The notes: generated by a model from the sequence alone, not told the origin. 64,000 bases of DNA from JAFGOG01 sp034429215 (GCA_034429215.1 DAOUGI010000006.1:79879-143878), one strand, 5' to 3'; positions 16,797 to 25,819 are shown, counted from the first letter of the stretch. Translations and numbers: made by a program.

Positions 16797-17581
16797 GATT
16801 CTGCCTTGTCTTTCAGGCCGTGCGCGTATTCGAGCAGGAACTCGTTCAACGCCTTTAGTGAGATCTCTTCCTTGGGGATGCTGGCGACGATCTGCCCGCG
16901 ATCCATGATGATAAAGCGGTCGGATATCTCATAGACGTCCCCGATATCGTGGGAGATGTAGATGCAGGCCCGGCCGCCCTCTTTGATCTTGTGGACAAAG
17001 TTGATCACCTTGCTCACCTCTTTCAGCGAGAGGGCGGTGGTCGGCTCGTCGAGGATGATCAGCTCGGCCTTGAAGTGCATGGCCCGGCCGATGGCCACCC
17101 CCTGGCGCTCGCCGCCGGACAACACGCTCACCTTTGAATCGACGGTGATGCCCTTGCCGCGGAATCCGATCGTGTTGAGCATGATCTCGTCGGCGATTTG
17201 CTTTTCCTTCTTGACGTCGATAAAGCCGAATGGGCGGGTGATCTGGCGTCCGACGAAGAAATTCCGCCACAGGACCTGCTTCTCGCCCAGCGACCTGTCC
17301 TGGTAGACGGTCTCGATGCCGTAGGCGTGAGCCCGCTTGACGTTGTAGGTTCTGAAATCGACCTTGCGACCGGCGACGTACAGCTCGCCGCTGGTCGGGG
17401 GAAAGACACCAGTCAGGATTTTCACCAGCGTCGATTTTCCCGCGCCGTTGTCGCCGATGAGCCCGACGATCTCGTTGCGGCCTATCTCAAGGTTGATCTT
17501 TCTCAGGGCGCACACCAGCCCGAAATACTTTTCGATGTTGACCATTCGCCCGGCATACTGCTGGGCAGGAGCGTCAGCCAC
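16793..17581 (-). CDS. sugar ABC transporter ATP-binding protein, single NBD
   Basis: This 262-residue cytoplasmic ATPase has Walker A GDNGAGKS, signature LSGGERQG and Walker B LIILDEPTTAL. Most carbohydrate importers of this class (RbsA, XylG) carry two fused ABC domains of about 500 residues. This one has one, as FrcA does, and should work as a homodimer. It starts at GTG 17581 with GAGGAGG upstream, and it is separated from the binding-protein gene by a strong hairpin. Its stop overlaps the permease start. Confidence 0.9.
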   Translation of the reverse strand: MADAPAQQYAGRMVNIEKYFGLVCALRKINLEIGRNEIVGLIGDNGAGKSTLVKILTGVFPPTSGELYVAGRKVDFRTYNVKRAHAYGIETVYQDRSLGEKQVLWRNFFVGRQITRPFGFIDVKKEKQIADEIMLNTIGFRGKGITVDSKVSVLSGGERQGVAIGRAMHFKAELIILDEPTTALSLKEVSKVINFVHKIKEGGRACIYISHDIGDVYEISDRFIIMDRGQIVASIPKEEISLKALNEFLLEYAHGLKDKAES

Positions 17582-17606
17582 TAGTGAACCTCCTCATAGG
17601 TCGTGA

Positions 17607-17642
17607 CAAAATGCCCCCGCCTGGCCAGGCGGGGGCATTTTG
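17607..17642 (-). terminator. intra-operon hairpin between binding protein and ATPase genes
   Basis: A perfect 18-bp inverted repeat (arms 17607-17624 and 17625-17642, arm AAAATGCCCCCGCCTGG preceded by C) starts nine bases after the binding-protein stop. Such hairpins usually stabilise the upstream message or partly stop transcription, giving more binding protein than ATPase and permease. Confidence 0.7.
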
Positions 17643-17650
17643 ACATTGGT

Positions 17651-18679
17651 TTAGCGGATTCCTTGCTCGATCAGGGGCGCAACCTGGCCGACGTTGGCCG
17701 GGGTGACTGTGCCGACACCGGTGTTGATGTGCAGGCCTGGGATCAGGTAGTTGGACATCAGCCAGATCTGCTGCACCGGGAAGTAGCCCTGGAGGTACAG
17801 GACCTGGTCAAAGCTGGCGCTGATCCAGCCCTTCTGGATGCCGTCGATGGTGGCAGGCGACAGGTCGATGCCGCCGATGATGACATCGCCGGGCTTTTTC
17901 CCCGCGGTCTCGAGCACCTTCGGCAGGGTCGAGGTGATGTTGCCGTGCTGAGTGCCGATCGCCTTCAGGTCGGGGTTGGCTTCCATGTATGCCGTCAGGA
18001 TCGGGATCGCCAGCGACGCCTCAGTGTCGACGTCGTTGGTCACGTCGAGGGTGTCGACCACCAGTCCGGCCGCTTCGAGCGCCTCTTTGATGCCCCGCGG
18101 GCTCTCGCTCCGGCCTTCCTGATGCCAGATGTCATAGACGAGCGCCTTGTCGCCGGACTTGAGTCCCGCCGCGACCATGGCCAGGCCGGTAGTGTAGCCG
18201 CCGTCGTACAGGTTGGCGCCGGCATAGCCGAACCCCTTGGTCTGATATTTGGCTTCGTTGTTGGGGAGCGGGTTGTTGCCGCTGGTGACAACGATGCCCA
18301 TCCCTATCGCCTGGTCGATGAGCGAGCCCATGGCGTCCTCGCCAGGATGGCCCATGATGGCGATGCCGCTCGGGGAGGCGGCAATGGCCTCTTTGAACTG
18401 CTCGATCATCTTCTGGGAATCCCAGCCCGAGTACTGCTCGATGAGCTTGATGCCCAAGTGCGCCGCGGCGGCCTTGGCCCCATTGGTGCGGGCCAGCGTC
18501 GACGGGTCGCCCTGCTGCCCGCCCATCTGCATATAGACGGTCAGCTCTTTGCCGGTGCCGGCAGCGGCCGCCGCCGGCACAGACGTAGCTGCCTCTGAGC
18601 CGCACCCGGCCAAGGCTACGCCGGCCGCGCCAAGCGCGGTGGCGCGCAGAAAATCGCGTCGGTTGAGTTTGTTAGTCAT
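17651..18679 (-). CDS. sugar ABC transporter substrate-binding lipoprotein (Tat-type signal)
   Basis: This 342-residue extracytoplasmic binding protein of the periplasmic-binding-protein 4 (ribose/galactose-like) family starts at ATG 18679 with a purine-rich GGAGAAGGA region upstream. The N-terminus has twin arginines (R7-R8 in NRRDFLRA), a hydrophobic stretch and LAGC with C26 as lipobox cysteine, so it is probably a Tat-exported lipoprotein. Family segments such as GIAIMGHPGED and GIVVTSGNNP are present. It is the first gene of the importer operon. An upstream in-frame ATG (18772) would add 31 non-signal residues and was not used. Confidence 0.9.
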   Translation of the reverse strand: MTNKLNRRDFLRATALGAAGVALAGCGSEAATSVPAAAAAGTGKELTVYMQMGGQQGDPSTLARTNGAKAAAAHLGIKLIEQYSGWDSQKMIEQFKEAIAASPSGIAIMGHPGEDAMGSLIDQAIGMGIVVTSGNNPLPNNEAKYQTKGFGYAGANLYDGGYTTGLAMVAAGLKSGDKALVYDIWHQEGRSESPRGIKEALEAAGLVVDTLDVTNDVDTEASLAIPILTAYMEANPDLKAIGTQHGNITSTLPKVLETAGKKPGDVIIGGIDLSPATIDGIQKGWISASFDQVLYLQGYFPVQQIWLMSNYLIPGLHINTGVGTVTPANVGQVAPLIEQGIR

Positions 18680-19045
18680 CTTTTCCTTCTCCTCGTGCAA
18701 ATAGTTTGATACATGATGCTGATGTGGAGTTTGGTTCAGATCTTTCTGGGTAGAGGCTATCGTCGGTGACAAGCGGTGGCTCTACTCATTTCTTGCCACG
18801 CTCCCGATGGATCCTAGGTCACCTCCTTCCTCCATGCGTACACACGGTTCTTACGCAAGCCCTACATGCCCGGCTCGCGACAGACACGATGACTCAAAAA
18901 ATCCCTCACTTGTTATTGTACACCCTATCGATCTTTTAAACAAATTTTCATTCGCCATCTTGCGTGCGCTCGCATGGCGTTTGTGCCAGGCATAGCAGCC
19001 GCTTGACGACACACTCGGCGCCTTGCATGATGGCGTAGAGGGCAG
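18680..19045. other. divergent intergenic region between sugar importer and MarR gene
   Basis: About 370 bases with no convincing gene. It should hold the minus-strand promoter of the importer operon, which I could not assign. The part near 18900-18960 is AT-richer than its surroundings. The MarR-side control elements are listed separately. Confidence 0.4.
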
Positions 19046-19068
19046 GGCCAATTGGCCTTGCACAAGGC
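19046..19068. promoter_or_regulatory. two overlapping palindromes, candidate MarR operator
   Basis: GGCCAATTGGCC (19046-19057, perfect 12-bp palindrome) overlaps GCCTTG-CA-CAAGGC (19055-19068). They end five bases before the -35 box of the MarR gene promoter, a suitable place for an autoregulator to bind. MarR proteins usually recognise short palindromes of this size. Confidence 0.45.
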
Positions 19069-19073
19069 AAAAG

Positions 19074-19101
19074 TTGACACGCCTGTGGAGTGCGGTATAA
19101 T
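19074..19101 (+). promoter_or_regulatory. consensus sigma70-type promoter of the MarR/ABC operon
   Basis: TTGACA (19074-19079), 16-base spacer, TATAAT (19096-19101). Both hexamers are perfect matches to the consensus. Confidence 0.75.
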
Positions 19102-19149
19102 TGCACTACCAGATATTGCTATAGCATGTATTTGAAAAGAGGTAGCAAC

Positions 19150-19692
19150 TTGGCCGAATATCATCTGATTCCAGCCGCAATCGAGATCCAGCTCTACGCC
19201 TCCCTGCTGCTCAAGTTCTTTAACCAGGCACTCGAAAAACGGCTGCGCGATCGCGGCGAGAAGGTCAGCAGCCTGCAATATGGCATCCTCCGCATGCTAC
19301 AGCTCGATACCCTGACCATCAGCGAAATCAGCCAACGGATGGGCTTTGATCCCTCCACCCTGGTGCGGGCCGTAGACACGCTGGAGCGCAAGGGCCTGGC
19401 CCGGCGCGGCAGCGATCCCCACGACCGGCGGCGCAACCCGATCACCATCACGGAAAAGGGGATGGAGCTGGTCGCTGCAGTCCCGGTGATTAACGCTGAG
19501 GATTTGACCCTCCAGGCGCTGCAATCCTTTGGCATCGAATCGGCCACCCAACTGCGAGATCTGCTGCGCGGGCTGATCGAGGAATTTCCCGAAGGCAGGA
19601 TGGTCGCCGAGATAACGGCGGGCCAAATGGACAGGCTATCGAGGCATGCTAGAGAAGTGGGTGGGATGACAGGCTGCCATCCGCCAGCTTGA
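19150..19692 (+). CDS. MarR-family transcriptional regulator
   Basis: This 180-residue winged-helix DNA-binding protein starts at TTG 19150, preceded by AGAGGT at a good distance. An in-frame ATG at 19126 would add eight residues. The MarR core is clear: LTISEISQRMGFDPSTLVRAVDTLERKGL (helix-turn-helix) followed by the wing RRGSDPHDRRRNPITITEKG. It lies 62 bases ahead of a DrrAB-type exporter pair on the same strand, so it most likely controls efflux in response to a small molecule. The palindromes before its promoter suggest self-repression. Confidence 0.88.
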   Translation: MAEYHLIPAAIEIQLYASLLLKFFNQALEKRLRDRGEKVSSLQYGILRMLQLDTLTISEISQRMGFDPSTLVRAVDTLERKGLARRGSDPHDRRRNPITITEKGMELVAAVPVINAEDLTLQALQSFGIESATQLRDLLRGLIEEFPEGRMVAEITAGQMDRLSRHAREVGGMTGCHPPA

Positions 19693-19754
19693 AATCAGGC
19701 AACCACCCCACAGTCGTGCTGCACTAGCATTGACGGGAGGAAGGAGTGTGTAGG

Positions 19755-20681
19755 ATGAAAGCGCAAAAAGGCGTTATAGTTGGAGTGAGGAATCTGGTCA
19801 AGCAGTATCCCGGGGTCAAAGCCGTGGATGACATCTCCTTTGATGTTTACCAGGGAGAGATCTTGGGGATGGTAGGGCCAAACGGGGCAGGCAAGACCAC
19901 GACCATCGAGTGTATCGAAGGGCTGCGCAGGCCCGATGGCGGCACCATACAGGTATTGGGCCTGGACCCCTTAAGGGACCGCTACCAGGTTCGGGAACGC
20001 ATCGGCGTCCAGTTCCAGTCGGCCGCCCTGCCCGACCGGATCAAGGTGTGGGAAGCGCTGGACCTGTTTGCCGCCTTTTACCGGCGCCCGGTTGATTGGC
20101 GGCCCCTGCTGGAGCAAATGGGGCTGGCAGATAAAAGGGATGCCTATTTCACCAAGCTTTCCGGCGGACAGAAACAGCGGGTCTTTATCGCGCTGGCGCT
20201 GGTCAACAACCCTGAGCTGGCCTTCCTGGACGAGCTGACCACCGGCCTGGACCCTCAGGCTCGGCGGGCGATGTGGGACGAGGTGCGCAGCATCCGCGAG
20301 CGGGGCACGACCGTTTTTCTGACCACCCATTTCATGGAGGAAGCGGAGCGCTTGTGCGACCGGGTGGCAATCGTCGACCACGGCAAGATCGTCGTCCTGG
20401 ACACGCCCCAAAACCTGATCGATTCACTAGGGGCCGAAAATCGGGTCGTTTTTGAGGTGGATGGGCCTCTGGACGAGGAATTGCTGCGTGCAGATCCGGG
20501 CGTTGTCCGCGTGGAGCGGATCGGAGAGCGGGTGGCGGTCTATGGACAAAAAGACGGGCTGGTCAGTGGGGTGGTTGGCGTCCTGGAGACAGGGGGCATC
20601 CATTTCGAAAATCTGCGCACTGAGCAGCCGACACTGGAAGACGTATTCCTGGCTTTGACAGGGAAAGAGATGCGCGACTAG
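19755..20681 (+). CDS. ABC-2 type exporter ATP-binding protein (DrrA family)
   Basis: This 308-residue ATPase has Walker A GPNGAGKT, signature LSGGQKQR and Walker B LAFLDELTTGLDP, where Leu replaces the usual Pro after the catalytic Glu. The C-terminal ~80 residues form the regulatory extension typical of DrrA/CcmA-like drug or polysaccharide exporters. ATG 19755 is preferred, although GTG 19746 is also possible. The permease follows ten bases after the stop. With the MarR regulator upstream this looks like an inducible efflux operon. Confidence 0.9.
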   Translation: MKAQKGVIVGVRNLVKQYPGVKAVDDISFDVYQGEILGMVGPNGAGKTTTIECIEGLRRPDGGTIQVLGLDPLRDRYQVRERIGVQFQSAALPDRIKVWEALDLFAAFYRRPVDWRPLLEQMGLADKRDAYFTKLSGGQKQRVFIALALVNNPELAFLDELTTGLDPQARRAMWDEVRSIRERGTTVFLTTHFMEEAERLCDRVAIVDHGKIVVLDTPQNLIDSLGAENRVVFEVDGPLDEELLRADPGVVRVERIGERVAVYGQKDGLVSGVVGVLETGGIHFENLRTEQPTLEDVFLALTGKEMRD

Positions 20682-20691
20682 GAGGCGTTCG

Positions 20692-21435
20692 ATGGTTGGA
20701 TTTCGGAAACTGACGCTTGTGCAGGCAAAACTCTACCTCAGGGAGCCAATGAGCGCGTTTTTCACACTGCTCTTTGGTCCATCCCTGCTGCTTCTGCTCG
20801 GTTTCATCTTTGGGAACGAGCCCAGCGCGGCAACCGGCGGTCTAGGTTATCTGGACCAGTCCGTACCGGCCTACATGGCCATTATCATCGCCATCGTCGG
20901 GTTGACAGCGGTGCCGATCACCAGCACGATCCGGCGGGAGGCAGGCGTGCTGCGCCGTTTCTCGGCGACCCCACTGCGCCCGCTCACCTATTTTCTGACG
21001 GATGTGCTCGTGCCCTTTTTGATGACTCTGTTGGGCATCCTGCTCCTGGTTCTGGTGGGGACGGTCGTGTTCCATGTTCGCTTTGAGGGCAATCTGTTTA
21101 GCTTGCTGGGGGGGATTATCCTGGGCGCATGTGCCTTTTTCTCGCTGGGCTACGCCCTGGTTGGGCTGGTCTCCAACGCCCGGGCCGTGGTGGTGATTTC
21201 CAACGTGGTGCTTTACCCGCTGATGATCTTTTCCGGTGCTATGGTCCCGCTGGAGGTCATGCCTGACACAGTGCGGACCATCTCCCGCTACTCGCCGCTG
21301 ACCCACCTGGTGGCTTTGCTGAGAGGCTTGTGGTTCGGGCAGGGATGGGGGGATTTCCTGATCGAGGTTGTCGTGCTGGCCGGCGTGGCGATCGTCGGAA
21401 CGATTATCGTAACCCGGACATTCCGCTGGGAATAG
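20692..21435 (+). CDS. ABC-2 type transporter permease (DrrB family)
   Basis: This 247-residue inner-membrane protein has about six hydrophobic helices and the family pattern near the end (MIFSGAMVPLEVMPDTVRTISRYSPLTHLVALLRGLWFGQ). It forms the exporter channel with the ATPase encoded ten bases upstream. The predicted role is drug or lipid-like substrate export. The substrate is unknown. Confidence 0.9.
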   Translation: MVGFRKLTLVQAKLYLREPMSAFFTLLFGPSLLLLLGFIFGNEPSAATGGLGYLDQSVPAYMAIIIAIVGLTAVPITSTIRREAGVLRRFSATPLRPLTYFLTDVLVPFLMTLLGILLLVLVGTVVFHVRFEGNLFSLLGGIILGACAFFSLGYALVGLVSNARAVVVISNVVLYPLMIFSGAMVPLEVMPDTVRTISRYSPLTHLVALLRGLWFGQGWGDFLIEVVVLAGVAIVGTIIVTRTFRWE

Positions 21436-21489
21436 GGGCCATGGCTCCCATCACAACCCACTTGGTAAGCGTACCCTTTCGTCAGGCAT

Positions 21490-23343
21490 TCAAGCCGCTG
21501 CCTCTTTGACGTGTTTGGCACGCCGGTTTCGTTCGCGCTTGTCCAAAATGCGCTTGCGCATGCGCAAGCTCACCGGGGTCACTTCCAACAACTCATCGTC
21601 GCTCAGATACTCGATGCAGCGGTCCAGGCTCATCTCTTCAGGCGTAACCAGCCGGATCTCGATATCCTGGATCGAGTTACGCATGTTGGTGAGATGCTTG
21701 GTCTTGCACACGTTTATGTCCAGATCGCCCGGCCGCTGGTGCTCGCCAACCACCATCCCCTCGTACACCTCAACGCCCCGTCCGAGAAACAGGTTGCCCC
21801 GCTCCTCCGCGTTTTTCAAGCCAAAGGTGCTGGTAACGCCGGCTTCCCAGGCAACCAATGAGCCACGCGACCGGGAGCTGATCGGTCCGGCCATCGGACC
21901 ATACTGGTAAAAGAGTGTATCCATGGTGCCCATGCCGCGGGTGACCGTCAGGAATTGGTAGCGAAAGCCCAACAAGCCTCGCGTAGGCACGTGATAGCTC
22001 ACCAGGACGCTGCCGTCGGAAGCGTCCAGCATGTTGATCATCTCACCGCGCCGCTTGCCCAGCATTTCCACGACCGGTCCCAGCGTGTCGGGGGGTACAT
22101 GGACGTGGAGCTCCTCGTAGGGTTCCAGGATCCGGCCGTCTGCGTCGTGATGCAGGATCACCTTTGGGCTGGAAACCTGGAACTCATAGCCCTCGCGACG
22201 CATAGTCTCGATCAGGATAGCCAGATGCAGCTCACCTCGGCCGGAAACGATAAACGTATCCGCCTGATCCGTTTCTTCCACCCGCAGAGAGACGTTGTGC
22301 CGGACTTCGTCGAAGAGGCGCTCACGGAGCTTGCGCGAGGTGCTCCAGCGGCTCTCCCGCCCGGCCAATGGCGACGAATTCACGCCAAAGCTCATCCGCA
22401 CCGTCGGCTCGCCCACGTGAATGGCCGGCAAGGCAACCGGATAGTTCGGGTCGGCGAGCGTCTCGCCGATGGCGACCTGATCCAATCCGGCGATGGCCAC
22501 AATCTCACCTGCCTCAATGGCCGGGACCTCGACCCGTTTCAGTCCCTCGTGCACGTAGAGATACTGGGCGGTTTCAGGAAGCTGCTCGCCGTTCAGCGTA
22601 AGACGGGCAATGGATTGGCCGGCAGTGATGCGGCCGGCAAAAACCCGGCCAATGGCGATGAGGCCACGATAACTATCATGATCCAGCGTTGTCACCAGAA
22701 CCTGCAAAGGAGCGTCTACCTCCACAATTGGGCAGGGGATTTCGCGCAGGATAGCGTTGATGAGTGGCTTTAGATCTGGCTCGAGGTTGGGTGTCCTGCC
22801 TGCCTGGCCGGTGGTAGCCATTGCGTATATGACAGTAAAGTTGGCCTGCGCGTCGGTGGCCCCCAGCTCGATGAACAGGTCGAATGTCTGGTTGAGGGCC
22901 CGGTCGAGATCGGCGTTCTTGCGGTCCACCTTGTTGATCACCACGATGGCGCGATGGCCCATCTCCAAGGCCTTCCTGAGCACAAAGCGGGTTTGGGGCA
23001 TGGGGCCTTCGGCTGCGTCCACCAACAGCAACACCCCGTCCACCATATTCAGAACTCGCTCCACCTCACCGCCGAAATCGGCATGCCCCGGAGTGTCCAC
23101 GATATTGATCTTGACCTGCTGGTCCGTCTCTTCATCATAGACGCTGATGGCCGTGTTTTTCGCCAGGATAGTAATACCGCGCTCCCGTTCCAGGTCGTTA
23201 GAATCCAGGATGCGCTCGGCCACCTGCTGGTTGCTGCGAAAGACGTGCGTCTGCTTGAGCAGACCGTCCACAAGCGTCGTTTTGCCATGATCCACGTGCG
23301 CAACGATGGCAATGTTGCGCAGATCGGTTCGTTCCACGAGCAT
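21490..23343 (-). CDS. typA: ribosome-associated GTPase TypA/BipA
   Basis: TypA is a translational GTPase of the EF-G/LepA superfamily that acts on ribosomes and supports 50S assembly and stress growth. This 617-residue form has P-loop AHVDHGKT, effector RERGIT, DTPGHADF and NKVD. It also has the BipA C-terminal signature RGLLGFRYQFLTVTRGMGTM. ATG 23343 gives the usual family N-terminus (MLVERTDLRNIAIVAHVDHG); the frame stays open for 20 more codons upstream. It converges with the DrrB gene and is transcribed away from the radical SAM gene at 23759. Confidence 0.95.
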   Translation of the reverse strand: MLVERTDLRNIAIVAHVDHGKTTLVDGLLKQTHVFRSNQQVAERILDSNDLERERGITILAKNTAISVYDEETDQQVKINIVDTPGHADFGGEVERVLNMVDGVLLLVDAAEGPMPQTRFVLRKALEMGHRAIVVINKVDRKNADLDRALNQTFDLFIELGATDAQANFTVIYAMATTGQAGRTPNLEPDLKPLINAILREIPCPIVEVDAPLQVLVTTLDHDSYRGLIAIGRVFAGRITAGQSIARLTLNGEQLPETAQYLYVHEGLKRVEVPAIEAGEIVAIAGLDQVAIGETLADPNYPVALPAIHVGEPTVRMSFGVNSSPLAGRESRWSTSRKLRERLFDEVRHNVSLRVEETDQADTFIVSGRGELHLAILIETMRREGYEFQVSSPKVILHHDADGRILEPYEELHVHVPPDTLGPVVEMLGKRRGEMINMLDASDGSVLVSYHVPTRGLLGFRYQFLTVTRGMGTMDTLFYQYGPMAGPISSRSRGSLVAWEAGVTSTFGLKNAEERGNLFLGRGVEVYEGMVVGEHQRPGDLDINVCKTKHLTNMRNSIQDIEIRLVTPEEMSLDRCIEYLSDDELLEVTPVSLRMRKRILDKRERNRRAKHVKEAAA

Positions 23344-23695
23344 CTGTACTGCGCCCCCTTTTTGGGTACCGAGAATGTATCCCATGCGAAACCACTTCTT
23401 CACGGCTCAATCGGACAAGCCGTTGTGTCTCGAGCACTGCCGGCGTATTGCCCCCCATGGGTAGGGCGCCCGGCAGGCCAATTCATATGAACTTCAGAAG
23501 GCTGGTTTCTGCTCACGTCCCCGTGTCCCTGAGGCCTGGCTGGCGTGAGACAGCTCGGAGAGGAGTGGATCCACTTGCAGGCAGATGCCGCTGAGGAACC
23601 GGCTCAACTGAGAAACCGCCGCATTATAGTACTTGTGCTCCGCCAAGTCAACTTGATGCTGTGTGGTGGCTAGGGCAGCATCTTCCACTCCTCTC
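23344..23695. other. long divergent intergenic region upstream of typA
   Basis: About 350 bases without a firm gene. It contains the typA leader, an imperfect hairpin (CTGCCGG near 23438 pairing with CCGGCAG near 23470) and, on the minus strand from 23688 to 23494, an open frame of about 64 codons whose codon choice looks plausible but which lacks a properly spaced ribosome site. The SPL-gene promoter follows at 23696. Confidence 0.4.
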
Positions 23696-23724
23696 TTGCA
23701 CAGCGCTGGGTTTGGGAGTACAAT
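23696..23724 (+). promoter_or_regulatory. promoter of the SPL-like radical SAM gene
   Basis: TTGCAC (23696-23701), 17 bases, TACAAT (23719-23724). Transcription would start near 23731, 28 bases before the ATG at 23759. Confidence 0.5.
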
Positions 23725-23758
23725 ACTGCGAGCAATTCGGGAGAATGCATATCCACAC

Positions 23759-24502
23759 ATGAATGTTAGAGAAATCCGGTCAAAGGCTATACTCTCCACA
23801 TCCAAGATCTATGACTATGTTATCAACCCTTATGTGGGCTGCCAGCACGCTTGCTCTTATTGCTATGCTCGCTTTATGAAAAGGTTCAGCGGGCACAAGG
23901 AACCTTGGGGCGAGTTTGTCGATGTCAAGATCAACGCCGCCGAACTGTTGCGGGTGGAGATAACCAAGAAAAAACGAGCAAAGGTATGGATCAGCGGGGT
24001 GTGTGACCCCTATCAGCCTCTGGAAGCAAAATACGAGCTGACCAGGGAATGCCTGGGCATACTGGCTGAACACGACTGGCCGTCGATTGTCCAAACACGC
24101 TCTCCGCTGGTCCTGCGGGACATGGATATCCTTACCGGAGCAAAAAGCTTCGAGGTCGGATTCTCGATCGCCACGGCAGACGAAGAGATCAGAAAGCTGT
24201 TTGAGCCACAAGCGCCGCCGATCACAGAACGGCTGAGAGCGCTCGACGAGTTGCACCGGGCAGGTATCAGGACTTTTGCCATGATCGCTCCTATTCTTCC
24301 GGGAGCTGAGACCCTGGCGCAGGCCCTGGAAGGGAAGGTTGACCACGTCCTGGTTGACCGGATGAACTATAACCACGCCAACTGGATTTACAGGAAGCAT
24401 GGACTAGAGGACAAGCTCGATGGCCGGTTTTTCCACAGTGTGGCCCATGAGATCGCTTCTGCCTGTGAGAAATTGGGCATCGACTGCCGGCTGGTCTTCT
24501 AA
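23759..24502 (+). CDS. SPL-family radical SAM protein
   Basis: This 247-residue protein resembles the spore-photoproduct-lyase-like radical SAM family (Rv2578c type). The SAM/[4Fe-4S] motif CQHACSYC is at C28, C32 and C35, preceded by INPYVG as in that family. Further features are WISGVCDPYQPLE and VGFSIATADEEI. The substrate of this subfamily is not established, and true spore photoproduct lyase activity is not implied. ATG 23759 was chosen over the much longer open frame because the family starts near this point. The ribosome site is weak. Two small enzyme genes (acetyltransferase, Nudix) follow. Confidence 0.8.
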   Translation: MNVREIRSKAILSTSKIYDYVINPYVGCQHACSYCYARFMKRFSGHKEPWGEFVDVKINAAELLRVEITKKKRAKVWISGVCDPYQPLEAKYELTRECLGILAEHDWPSIVQTRSPLVLRDMDILTGAKSFEVGFSIATADEEIRKLFEPQAPPITERLRALDELHRAGIRTFAMIAPILPGAETLAQALEGKVDHVLVDRMNYNHANWIYRKHGLEDKLDGRFFHSVAHEIASACEKLGIDCRLVF

Positions 24503-24552
24503 GGCCACCTTGCAGACTCGACGCCGCGTCCAGATACAAAAGGAGAGCCGCC

Positions 24553-25038
24553 ATGAATTTGGCTATCCGGCCTGTTCGTGAGGATGACATTCAAGAGCTG
24601 GTCCAATTGTCATTGCTGGCCTGGGTCCCAGTTTTCAGCTCATTCGAACAGATACTGGGCCACACCATCTATACGCTGATTTGGCCCGACTGGAGAGCCG
24701 GTCAGCGAGATGCGGTCGAGACCGTCTGTCGGGACCGTGACAAGACCACTGTCCTGGTTGCAGAGCTCGACGGCAGGGCGGTTGGGTTTTTGGCCTATGA
24801 GCTGAATGTTCAAGACAAGGTGGGCGACGTTGTTTTGCTCGCAGTCCATCCCGACTACCAGAACCTCGGCATAGGCACCGAGCTGAATAACATAGCCATC
24901 GACAAGATGAAGACAAGTGGGATGAAAATGGCCAGAGTTGAGACAGGTGGAGACTCATCCCACGCGCCCGCCAGGAAATGCTACGAAAAAGCCGGGTACA
25001 CGGCCTTGCCTATCGTCAGGTACCACCAGGACCTGTAG
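24553..25038 (+). CDS. GNAT-family N-acetyltransferase
   Basis: This 161-residue cytoplasmic enzyme starts at an ATG preceded by AAAAGGAGAG. The GNAT core is visible: VGFLAYELNV (beta 4), LLAVHPDYQNLGIGTELNN (motif A with the acetyl-CoA pyrophosphate loop QNLGIG), and a C-terminal YEKAGYTALPIVRYHQ segment typical of aminoglycoside- or peptide-type acetyltransferases. The acceptor substrate is unknown. It lies 50 bases after the radical SAM gene and may be co-transcribed with it. Confidence 0.85.
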   Translation: MNLAIRPVREDDIQELVQLSLLAWVPVFSSFEQILGHTIYTLIWPDWRAGQRDAVETVCRDRDKTTVLVAELDGRAVGFLAYELNVQDKVGDVVLLAVHPDYQNLGIGTELNNIAIDKMKTSGMKMARVETGGDSSHAPARKCYEKAGYTALPIVRYHQDL

Positions 25039-25189
25039 CTCTGGCTGGGTTCATAACTGCGCGTACGCCGCCGATAGGGTGCCGCTGCCAAAAACGCATC
25101 TCCGGCCTGCTGCCGGACCGTGTTGGCGCACCTTGTACAAGAGAATATACCATGGCACATCAAAGAGATTTCTGAAGAGGAATTCGTCT

Positions 25190-25819
25190 ATGAGTGCAAG
25201 CAACCCACCACGATGGCTCGAATGGGCTCGTCAGATACAGGCTCTAAGTCAGACAGGGCTTGCATATAGCAAGATCGATTATGACATCCAACGGTATCAG
25301 CGTTTGATGGAAATCGCCGCTGAAATTGCTCAAAGCTATACGCAGCTTCCGAAACAGGCAATACTGGAGAATTTCCAAATGCAGCACGGTTACGCTACTC
25401 CCAAGGTAGATGTGCGCGGCGCAGTGATCTGTAACGGAAAGATACTGCTCGTTCAGGAACGAGCTGACAAGCTGTGGTGCATGCCTGGAGGCTGGGCAGA
25501 CGTTGGGGAAACCCCCTCTGAGATGGTTGTACGTGAGGTTAGCGAAGAGAGCGGCTTTGAAATCGTGGTCCACAAGGTAATCGGCGTGTACGATGCCAAC
25601 CGGAACGGTGCCCCGCTTGAATTCCATCATGCTTACAAAATAGTGTTCCTGTGCGATATCGTAGGGGGCGAACCTCAACCGAGTAATGAAACTTGCGCTG
25701 TGGAGTTCTTTAGCTTTGATGAGCTGCCTCCGCTTTCCACCGAACGCACTAATGAACGGCACTTGAGGGATCTGCTTGCTCACATCCAAGATCCTGGTTG
25801 TCCGACGTTTTTCGACTGA
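25190..25819 (+). CDS. Nudix hydrolase with N-terminal Nudix_N-like domain
   Basis: This 209-residue enzyme hydrolyses a nucleoside-diphosphate-linked substrate. The first ~65 residues resemble the helical Nudix_N domain (WARQIQALSQTGLAYSKIDYDIQRY). A complete Nudix box follows: GGWADVGETPSEMVVREVSEES, continuing GF, with the metal-binding Glu residues in REVSEE. Similar two-domain proteins include ADP-ribose or NADH pyrophosphatases. The base composition is more AT-rich than in neighbouring genes, which may mean transfer. ATG 25190 has GAAGAGG upstream. Confidence 0.88.
   Translation: MSASNPPRWLEWARQIQALSQTGLAYSKIDYDIQRYQRLMEIAAEIAQSYTQLPKQAILENFQMQHGYATPKVDVRGAVICNGKILLVQERADKLWCMPGGWADVGETPSEMVVREVSEESGFEIVVHKVIGVYDANRNGAPLEFHHAYKIVFLCDIVGGEPQPSNETCAVEFFSFDELPPLSTERTNERHLRDLLAHIQDPGCPTFFD

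Noticed and set aside
17603..18598. 331-codon plus-strand frame opposite the sugar-binding protein
   Set aside because: The minus-strand gene has a Tat signal, lipobox and family motifs. The plus frame shows no domain.
23494..23688. Possible 64-codon minus-strand gene between typA and the SPL-like gene
   Set aside because: Codon choice looks plausible, but the only start (GTG 23688) overlaps its supposed ribosome site and the region is needed for the SPL promoter. It is left as a question, not a call.
23759..24502. True spore photoproduct lyase
   Set aside because: The family likeness is to short SPL-like radical SAM proteins, which also occur in non-sporing bacteria, and no sporulation gene is present.
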